From Microstegium vimineum (Eukaryota; Streptophyta; Magnoliopsida; Poales; Poaceae): 64,000 nucleotides of DNA. Of the stretch, positions 55,652-64,000 are shown in pieces; within the stretch, counting starts at the first letter, position 1; the number at the start of each line of letters is the position of its first letter. The notes beneath the pieces are model-generated. The model saw only the letters and a list, made by a program, of their open reading frames with translations, was not told where the DNA came from and searched no databases. The stretch spans positions 8,595,630-8,659,629 of the forward strand of contig CM039137.1 of assembly GCA_022036555.1 (NCBI GenBank). Reading direction: 5' to 3'. The position numbers and the translations under genes are program-made.

Positions 55652-56449
55652 ATGATGGCTAACACTCGTCGCACCAATCGGGGTGATGGCGAGGCAACCA
55701 GGGAGGACCTGCCACCACCACCACCACCTCCAATGACACCGGAAACATTCATTGGTCAGTTCTTGGGTAGCCAAAGAAGTGTAGAAGAGATGCAGCGGCA
55801 GATGAATGAAACGTTGCGCAACATCGCTGCCAACACAGCTCAGCAGCACAGGCAACAGCAAGGGGCCACACCTAATCAGTACAGTTCCTACAAGGATTTC
55901 ATGGACACCCGCCCTCTGATCTTTAAGGAAGCTACTGAACCGCTGGAGGCAGATGAATGGCTGCACTCCATGGCACAAAAGTTTCGGCTTCTGCGCCTGA
56001 CAGAGGAGCTAAAGGCGGAGTATGCCGCGCACAGGATGGAAGGACCGGCAAGCATCTGGTGGTCCCAGTACCGTGATAACATGTTTGCCGGCACTGCAGT
56101 TACATGGGACTTGTTCTCCACAGCTATGCGCCGTCACTACATCCCAGAAGGCGTGATGGAGATGAAGCTTACCGAGTTCATGAGACTGTCCCAGGGTACC
56201 CGGTCAGTGACAGAGTACCTCACCAGTTTCAACAGGTTGGCTCGCTATGCCACTGATTTCGTCAACACTGACGCCAAGAAAATCGCCAGCTTCAAGAGGG
56301 GCATGAATGCCGCTCTTCTGTCCAAGATGGCAAACAGCTACCGCCTCACTTTCAGCGACTTCATCAGTGACTGCTTGAATCAAGAGACCAATGAAAACAG
56401 GTTGCTTGCAGAGACACGTCGTCGCATCCCAGAGGGAGGATCCCACTAG
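55652..56449 (+). pseudogene. gag: gag of Tekay-like chromovirus (capsid part)
   Basis: Structural protein of the particle. It starts ATG 55652 (MANTRRTNRGDGEATRED), then a proline run and the retrotransposon gag capsid core (EADEWLHSMAQKFRL, MEGPASIWWSQYRD, TWDLFSTAMRRHYIP, EFMRLSQGTRSVTEYL). An in-frame TAG at 56447-56449 cuts it off, but the same frame continues into the zinc knuckle and pol. The stop is therefore an inactivating change in an originally single gag-pol frame, most simply CAG to TAG. Confidence 0.9.
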
Positions 56450-59400
56450 AATAGGGGTCCCAATGCTTCAAGGCCAGCGTTTCGTCCACCACAAGTTGGT
56501 GCACGTTTCCGACCACCTCAAGGGAAGATGACCAATGCTCGTGCTCGTCCCGCCTACCAGAGGTCCTTCACGGCACCCCTGCAGCAGAATAAAGGTAAAG
56601 CCGCAGCACCTGCAGCTAGAGGTCAGAAGATGCCATATGTGGTGGGGCCATGCTACAACTGTGGACAAACTGGTCACCTGTCTCGTTTCTGCACGAAGCC
56701 CAGAAAGCAGTTCAGCTATCCACCAAAGCCTCGCACAGGGAATGTCCACCACACCACCTTGGAGGAAGTACCAGAGGGAGAACCCGTCACAGCTGGTACG
56801 TTCCTTGTTAATCAATGTCCTGCAGTTATCTTGTTTGATTCTGGAGCATCACATTCGTTCGTTAGTGGGAACTTCGTGTTGCGAAGTCAACAGAAGGTGG
56901 TAGAATTGGAAAAGGAGTATCAAATTAGTGCAGCAGGAGTTGTCCTATATACTCGTAAAATGGTAAAGGAAGTAGAAATTACCATGGGGACGACATCGAT
57001 ATATGTCAACCTCATCGTAATACCTGAGCTAGGTCTAGATGTAATCCTTGGTATGGAATGGATGAAAGCTTGGAAAGTGCATCTAGATATAGCCCAACGG
57101 GAAGTATCTATCACCAACCCACAGAACGGAGTTACCTTCGGGATCTTCTTACCTAAGAATCCAAATCAGCTGGGAGTCATGTTTGCTATCACTGCAGAGT
57201 TGTTGGATAAGATTCCTGTAGTTTGTGAGTTTCCGGATGTGTTTCCTGATGATCTTCCAGGGTTACCCCTAGACAGAGATGTCGAGTTTGCTATAGAGCT
57301 AGCTCCCGGGACAGCACCTATATCTAGGAGACCATATAGGATGCCACCCAACGAGTTAGCGGAACTCAAGAAACAACTCCAGGAGTTGCTGGAAAAGGGT
57401 CTGATCCGCCCAAGTTGTTCACCGTGGGGATGTCCCGCCATCTTTGTGAAAAAGAAGGATAAAACCATAAGAATGTGCGTGGACTATCGCCCTCTCAATG
57501 TGGTTACGATCAAAAACAAATATCCGTTGCCGCGGATTGATTTGTTGTTTGATCAGTTGTCTAAAGCCAAAGTGTTCTCCAAGATAGACTTACGATCTGG
57601 TTACCATCAGATTAAGATCAGAAAAGAAGATGTACCCAAGACCGCTTTTTCCACGAGATACGGTCTCTTTGAATATCTAGTGATGTCCTTTGGATTGACA
57701 AATGCGCCTGCGCATTTCATGTACTTGATGAACTCAGTGTTCATGCAAGAGTTGGACAAGTTCGTAGTGGTTTTCATCGATGACATCCTGGTATATTCGG
57801 AAAATGAGAAGGACCACGCAGAACACCTGCGTTTAGTGCTGAAACGGTTAAGAGAGCATAAGCTTTATGCCAAGTTTAGCAAGTGTGAGTTTTGGTTGAC
57901 CAAAGTACCTTTTCTGAGTCACATCTTGTCAGCCGAGGGTATCTCAGTGGACCCCTCAAAAGTGCAAGAAGTTATGAATTGGAAAGCACCCGTTAACGTG
58001 CATGAGGTTCGCAGCTTTTTAGGATTGGCCGGATACTACCGTCGTTTTATCTCGGACTTTTCTAAGATAGTTAAACCTATGACTAGGTTAACACAGAAAA
58101 ACAAGAAGTTTGAATGGAGTATAGAGTGTCAAACAACGTTCCGTACCTTGCGGACACTGTTAACGACTGCACCGGTTTTGGCACAACCAAATCTGGAGGA
58201 ACCTTTTGATGTGTTTTGTGATGCATCAACCATTGGATTATGATGCGCGTTGATGCAGAATAGAAGAGTCATTGCTTATGCCTCACGACAACTCCGACCT
58301 CATGAAGAGAATTACCCGACCCATGACTTGGAGCTAGCAGCAGTCGTGCATGCTTTGAAAGTATGGAGACATTACTTGATGGGTAATCTGTGCCACATTT
58401 TCACTGATCATAAAAGTTTGAAGTACTTGTTTACCCAGTCTGAATTGAATATGAGGCAAAGAAGATGGTTGGAGTTAATTAAGGATTATAACTTGGAAGT
58501 GCATTATCATCCTAGAAAAGCAAATGTTGTAGCAGATGCTTTGAGCTGCAAATCTCACTGCAACTTGTTGCAAACCCTGTTAGAAGATGGTTTTGATCTA
58601 ATGCACCATTTGGTCCTAAATAATATTGTTATCCAGTGTACCTTGGATAGTGACATTATTGATGGACAGAAATCGGACAAAGAGCTTGTGCAAATCAAAC
58701 GAAGGCTAGAAACCAGTGAATCTCTGAATTTCAAAGTGGATGAGAAAGGAATTCTATGGTTCAATCAGCATTTGGTAGTACCTAAGGATCAAGTCTTGTG
58801 AGATAGAATTCTCAATGAAGCACATCACTCTAAGTTGTCGATCCACCCTGGTAGTAGCAAGATGTATCACGACCTGAGGACAAGGTATTGGTGGTCTAAA
58901 ATGAAGTTGGATATTGCGGAATATGTCGCAAAGTGTGATACATGTTGTCGCATCAAGGCAGTGCACATGAAACCTACCGATTTGTTACAACCTCTTTCTA
59001 TACCTGAATGGAAGTGGGAAGATATCAGTATGGACTTCATCACAGGATTGCCTACCACCCAGAAAGGAAATGACTCTATATGGGTTATCGTTGATCGCTT
59101 AACTAAGGTCGCTCACTTCATACCAGTCAAGGTTACCCATCGACCCCATCAGTATGCCGAGCTTTATGTTCAGAATATCTTAAGGTTGCATGGTATTCCT
59201 AAGATCATCATATCCGATAGAGGATCACAGTTTATCGCTCGTTTTTGGGAGCAGTTACATAAAGAGTTGGGAACAAAGTTGATTCGAAGTTCCGCTTATC
59301 ACCCTCAAACAGATGGACAAACGGAACGAGTGAATCAAGTGTTGGAAGACATGTTGAGAGCATGTGTTGTGTCAGCAGGAGGATCATGGGAGAAATGGCT

Positions 59401-60013
59401 ACCTTTGGCGGAGTTTTCTTATAACAACAGTTACCAAGAAAGCATTAAGATGGCACCGTTCGATGCTTTGTATGGACGCAAATGTAGAACCCCTGTCAAT
59501 TGGATTGAATCAGGAGATAAGGGATTCTATGGTACGGACTATGTGAAAGAGGTAGAAGAGATAGTCCGCACTATTCAACAACATATCAAGGCAGCCCAAT
59601 CTCGACAAAAAGGGTATGCAGATCAAAGGAGGAGAAAAGTTGGTGACTATGTGTACCTTAAGGTATCACCAATGAGAGGCATCCGTCGCTTTGGAATTAA
59701 GAAGAAGTTAGCACCCCGATATGTTGGACCTTATCGGATCATCGCCAAGAAAGGCAAGGTGGCTTACCAAGTACAGTTACCCCCAGAGATGAGTACCATC
59801 TTTCCAGTGTTCCATGTATCTCAGTTTAAGAAATGTCTTCGAGTTCCAGAAGAAGAGTCTGTTCTGAGTTCAGACATCGTAATCAGATCGGACTTGGAAT
59901 ACTTTGAGGAACCAGACAAGATCTTGGATACAAAAACAAGAGTCACCAGGAATCGAGAAGTGAAGACTTTCAAAGTTCTTTGGAGTCATCATGGTCCCCA
60001 TGATGCAACCTAG
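56450..60013 (+). pseudogene. pol: Zinc knuckle, protease, RT, RNase H, integrase, chromodomain of Tekay-like element
   Basis: Same frame as gag. In order: CCHC knuckle CYNCGQTGHLSRFC (about 56651); aspartic protease LFDSGASHSFV (about 56833); RT about 57390-57900 with FSKIDLRSGYHQI and catalytic FIDDILVYS; RNase H (VFCDAS at 58213, ASRQLRPHEENYPTHDLEL, FTDHKSL); integrase with H2C2-type region ending CDTCCRIK (about 58938), SMDFITGLP, SDRGSQF and HPQTDGQTERVNQ; the GPYRI module; and a chromodomain-like end (EEPDKILDTKTRVTRNREV). In-frame stops: TGA 58241, TGA 58799 and TAG 60011. The last cuts the chromodomain, whose remainder stays open for some 20 codons afterwards. With no frameshifts, only point stops, the copy is recently dead. 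Confidence 0.93.
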
Positions 60014-60076
60014 GAGACCGAGGCCTACCTAATCGCAAACTACCCAGCCTTTTATAATAAATGGTACTAAAACTCA

Positions 60077-60112
60077 AATCTCGGGACGAGATTTCTTTAA
60101 GGGGGGAAGGGT
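60077..60112 (+). other. Stem-loop and polypurine tract before 3' LTR
   Basis: AAATCTCGGGACGAGATTT (60077-60095) is an 8-bp perfect stem with a 3-base loop. AAGGGGGGAAGGG (60099-60111) is the plus-strand primer, ending one base before the LTR. A hairpin of this kind before the PPT is a recurrent feature of plant Tekay/Del-like elements. Confidence 0.88.
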
Positions 60113-63100
60113 TGTGACACCCTGTGTCAAGCTTGCATTAGGATCATCATTAACCACTAAGCACAAGCATTTCATTGCATTCATGTTTGCATATGCTATC
60201 ATTTCATGTGTGTGTTATAATGTTTTGAAACTAGGATTAAATAGGTGTTTTGTACTCAATCTTGTGATCAACTTGTTTAGCTAAACCTTGCTATGCTTAG
60301 AGTAAAGTATGGTTTGCTTTATGGTTAATTACCCTGCTTAATTTATCTGTTAAAGAATTAAAGTAATTCTTTTCTTAATTAGCTTAAATAAGTTTTTAGT
60401 CTTTAACCCTTGAACTAATGGTTTTTCAGAATTTATGATCTACATGGAAAAGGTAGAGAATAATATTCTGAACAACTTTGGTTTAAGTGTCAAAACTTAG
60501 TTTGGAGTTTTTGAAACTGTTTTGAAGCAAATTCCGTTTGAATCTAATAAAAGAAAATGGAAAAAGGAAATCAAACTGTAGCAGGCCGAGTTACCGCTTT
60601 CGGCCGACTCGGCCTCGACCGCCGCTTGATAAAGTGACGGACCGAGGGTCGAACGAACGACCCCCGAGTCGGAGGCTCGATCAGCCGATCGACCCCCCCC
60701 CCCCCTCCGACTTCGACACCTCGAAGTGACGGACATCGGGTCGAACGAACGACCCCCGAGAAGGAGGCTCGATCAGCCGATCGACCCCCCCTCCCGCGCG
60801 CTCACCCGCGCGTTGCACAGCACACGTGCCGCGCACGTGCCCGAACGCACGCGCTGCGCACACACGCGCACACTCGCCCGACCGCGGCTGAGCCGTGCGT
60901 CGGCGTCACCTGCCGTGTGGCCGCCGATGCCTGACCGCGGATGTCGAACACGCCACGCCGCCGTTGTCGCTCTGCGCCGCGCCCTGCGGCTCTGCACCGA
61001 CATCGCTGCCGTGCTGCCACCGCCGCTGACGCCCCTGCTTCGCCGCCGCAGACCTGCCAGTCGGACTGCCGCACGCTGCGCCGTCGCTTCGCAGTGACGC
61101 CGCCGTAGTGCCGCGTCCGATCAGCTCCACGCCTCGTCGCACTCGCAATCGAGCGCGAATCCGCGCTAACGGCGCGTCGACCAAGTTCCGCGCTCTCTCT
61201 CGCTCGCGTTGCCTATGCTTTCGCGCGCGCAAACATGCCAGCGACGCTGCCAACCCGCCGCGCCATCACGTCACGGTCCCCTCTGGCTGCACCGGTCGGC
61301 CATGACCGTGCAAAAGGGAGCGCCTACACCTCCTCTACCTTCCGCACTCGTTTGCACTCATCCTCACTCGCTCACTCGCGCGCATTGTCTCTGTTCTCGC
61401 CGCGCCGAGCGCCAACAGCACCGCAACGCCCCCTTTTCAAATCTGCCACCACCCGAGCTCCTCTGCTCGATCCATCTAGCACTAGCTTTCGCCTTCACCA
61501 CCGCACCGACCAAACGGTGTTCATCCCTCACCGTCTCGCCCCCGACGCCTCCATCTCCGTGGAAGCTTCACCGGAGCTAGCAGAGGTGAGAACACCTTTT
61601 CCCTAGCTCTAGTTCGCCCTAAATCAGCACAGCGCCATTGGTCGTGCGCCATTGTCGCCGCCGCGGAGCTTGCATGTGGTCAGGATTCCACAGAGCCCCT
61701 CCGGCTCAACCAACCCTCGAACCGCACTCACCACATCACCGCGATGCTCACGCAACCCTGCGCCGAGCCTCGCATCGCCGATGATCCCCTCGCCGCGTCG
61801 CACCGCCGTGCTACACCGCCACCGCACACCGCCGGCCACTTTCACGGTCGCGCCGGTTCAACCAACACCACCAGTGGATGCGCGTCATCGCCCCGAGCCT
61901 AGCACGCCCAACCCCACCGCCGGTGAGAAAGCGCCCGTCAGCACCGTCCTCTGCTCCCTGCTTACTAGCAGGTGGGCCAGAGTTGACCGAGGACCCCGCT
62001 TGTCAGCTCTCTCCCGCCCGCGTGTATTGGGCCAGACCCAATACTGTTTTCCCACGGGCCGGTTTCCGAAATGAATTTCCTTTTCCTATTTTCAGTAATA
62101 TGCTAATGCTTGTTTAATTTATATCTAGAGTTTGGTAAATCCTAAAATGGTGAAATCAATTTTGTTAGACTCTATATGTTATGATCTTTCTGTTAAAAAT
62201 ATAAAAATAATTTTTGGAGAATGTCTTCAGTACTAATGTTTAATTAGTTGTTTTCTGCATATATCAAAGTTATTTGTGCTCCTACTTAAAAGGGTCAAAT
62301 AAAAATGTAAGGTTTTTATGTTAGCTCTGTTATCATGTGTAGAAGCTAGGAAAAATGTAACTTGCCATGTTTTTATGTAAGTTTTATTTATCATCTATTA
62401 AAACGTGTTTCTGCTGTTTTCTTAGATTAATTCCTGTAATAAATATGTGCATGTATAAATCATGGAACTTTCTTGATAAATATGTTTTTAAGTATAGATT
62501 CTGCTAAAAATAAGTTATAGCATGTTTCACCCTGTTATCTAGTAGCTCTAGTTCTAAGTGCTTTTTCTACATTTAATTTCATCTTTTTGTATCTGCTAGC
62601 CGGTAGCTTTGCTGTGGTTAATTTCTTTGCAGTAGCATCTAGTAGGCTTGCTCTGTTCTCTGTAATTTTGGTAGATTTTTCTGAGTAGTTTATAATAGGC
62701 TTGCTGTGTAAAGTAGCTTTGTGGTAATTAATTGGTTAAATGCTTAGAGTCACTTTTAGTGTGCTAAATCTTGTTCAAGCATCATCCCTGCACCATCAAG
62801 TTACTTATATATGCATTGCAATCATTTAGGATCAGTGGAGAAAGACCAGGAGCCAACCCTAGAGACAAAGTCCAGGAGGTGCAGGAGCTAAACGAGGAGT
62901 ACCACGAGTCCGACACTAACCTCCCCGAGTGCCCTGACCACTAGCCCTCCACCTTCACTCAAGGCAAGCCCCGGAGCATCCTTAAGCCTCCCATTATTTA
63001 CAATTAATCTACTTGAGTATTTTATACTATGATGCATTAGGTGATAGGAGTTGACTGAATCCTAATTGCTGCATTACCATCCTTGATTATTGTCTTACCT

Positions 63101-64000
63101 ACCTTGTTACCCTGTTAAGAAAAGTAAAAGCAATCGCTTAGCCTGCTTAGAATAAATGGTTACTTTTATATTTTATGTACGTATTATCCCTTGGGGGTAA
63201 TACTATCACGGTTGGCTATATTTGCTATCTTGGAAATAACCAATGGTAGTAATAAAATGCGGTCAACTGGAAGGAAGAGGCACCAAGTGGTTTAGACTTG
63301 GGGCAGTCTGTCCGTTGGATCGTATAGGTTTGTATACGATGGTGGCCCTCTTACATCTTTGAATGCGCCCTTTCACATAGGGGCCGTCGGGAGTGTCGAC
63401 CCCGAAGCCGAGTAAACACTATCCGGGCCTGCGCTCAATTTGCTGTGAGCACCCTCTAGTTTGTAGATACGACCTGCCCCGTGGTGGCTAACTGATTTCT
63501 ACAATTGGGTGGACCAATGCGAGCCCACGGCGATACCACCTGGACTTTGTTGAGCGGTAACACAATGCATGGACCCGACGGGAAAAGTGTGGGCGTGTGT
63601 TAAAGGTAATCTTGCCAGCTGGTTGTATATCGATTCGAATTGCCGCCCCCCACTAGATATGGGGGATTATGCTGAGCTTCACCACGGTACAACTCCATGT
63701 GACATCGTAATGGTTCTACTAAAATATTGATGAAGGAATTGGATATATGTTATTATATTGTTTGAGTAGTTCAAGTGAGTGCTCTAGTACAGGTGCAAAC
63801 CCAGAGATAATAATAGGATGAAAAATGGTTGTTCTCTAATCTTTTTTTTCCTCTTGTTCGCTTTTTCGCAAAAGCAAGTTTACCCCGATCCACATAAATA
63901 GCCTTGCATACCCTTGGAGTCTTTATTTTCAGTTAGACGGGTAAGTCTAGCTGAGTACATTCCCGTACTCAGGGTTTATCCCGTTTGTTGCAGATGGTCA
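60113..64000 (+). repeat. 3' LTR of Tekay-like element, incomplete
   Basis: Begins TGTGACACCCTGTG. It matches 49811 onward to the point equivalent to 53711, so about 455 bp are missing beyond the window edge. Visible differences include a 15-bp deletion around 61920 relative to the 5' LTR and an extra GCCGCGCACGTGC-type insertion near 60830. Confidence 0.94.

Larger units (their letters stand above)
49811..64000 (+). mobile_element. Ty3/gypsy chromovirus, Tekay/Del-like, 3' LTR incomplete at window end
   Basis: 5' LTR 49811-54166, internal region 54167-60112, 3' LTR from 60113 to beyond 64000. The initiator-Met primer site, fused gag-pol order protease-RT-RNase H-integrase, chromodomain-like C-terminus and very long LTRs define a Tekay/Del-type chromovirus. 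The LTRs are highly similar, with a net 13-bp length difference over the 3.9 kb seen, suggesting a fairly young copy. Several stop codons in gag-pol make it non-autonomous. It inserted into the ULP1-like gene; the target duplication cannot be checked as the right end is outside. Confidence 0.94.

Overview
The window is plant nuclear DNA, almost certainly from a grass. It holds a nine-exon hexokinase gene whose protein I recognise as closest to rice HXK6, a tandem pair of LRR receptor kinases, Stowaway-type MITEs, and nested LTR retrotransposons of grass-typical kinds (Tat/RIRE2-Grande-like with GC-rich LTRs, and a Tekay/Del-like chromovirus with LTRs over 4 kb). Nothing bacterial, organellar or CRISPR-like is present. 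I made no database search; family names come from recognising motifs and layout.

Layout. 1-2345: the 3' end of a Tat-lineage Ty3/gypsy element with its 3' LTR. 3386-12443 (+): an intact membrane-anchored hexokinase gene; its second intron carries a 5'-truncated L1-type LINE whose 1004-codon ORF2 remnant is still open. 13089-16295 and 20803-24048 (both -): two tandem subfamily XI (HSL1-like) LRR receptor kinase genes. The distal copy is intact (1038 aa). The proximal copy has a 1-nt deletion in its LRR region and a 7-bp duplication that rewrites its C-terminus. Between them lie two Stowaway-like MITEs and a roughly 1.1-kb putative non-autonomous DNA element.

From about 25.3 kb to 49.8 kb lies a large decayed Mutator-like element. 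It encodes a FAR1-type transposase (+) and, convergent to it, a spliced ULP1/C48-like SUMO protease gene (-) with its His-Asp-Cys triad still readable. It is split by a complete 17.4-kb Tat-lineage element (26402-43818, flanked by a perfect 5-bp target duplication CATGT). That element has gag, protease, RT, two RNase H regions and integrase on +, and a multi-exon antisense gene (35217-40563, -) whose first intron was enlarged by a copia-like solo LTR. The left part of the protease gene is cut at 49811 by a second LTR element, a Tekay-like chromovirus that runs off the window end. Its gag-pol is one frame broken by stop codons.

The most interesting signals are: a short ORF upstream of gag in the chromovirus that begins with a close look-alike of the histone H3 N-terminal tail, in an element that also encodes a chromodomain-like C-terminus; a roughly 60-bp module shared by the LTRs of the two otherwise unrelated gypsy families; perfect stem-loops just upstream of the polypurine tract in both families; and the transposase/ULP1 protease pairing in the Mutator-like element.
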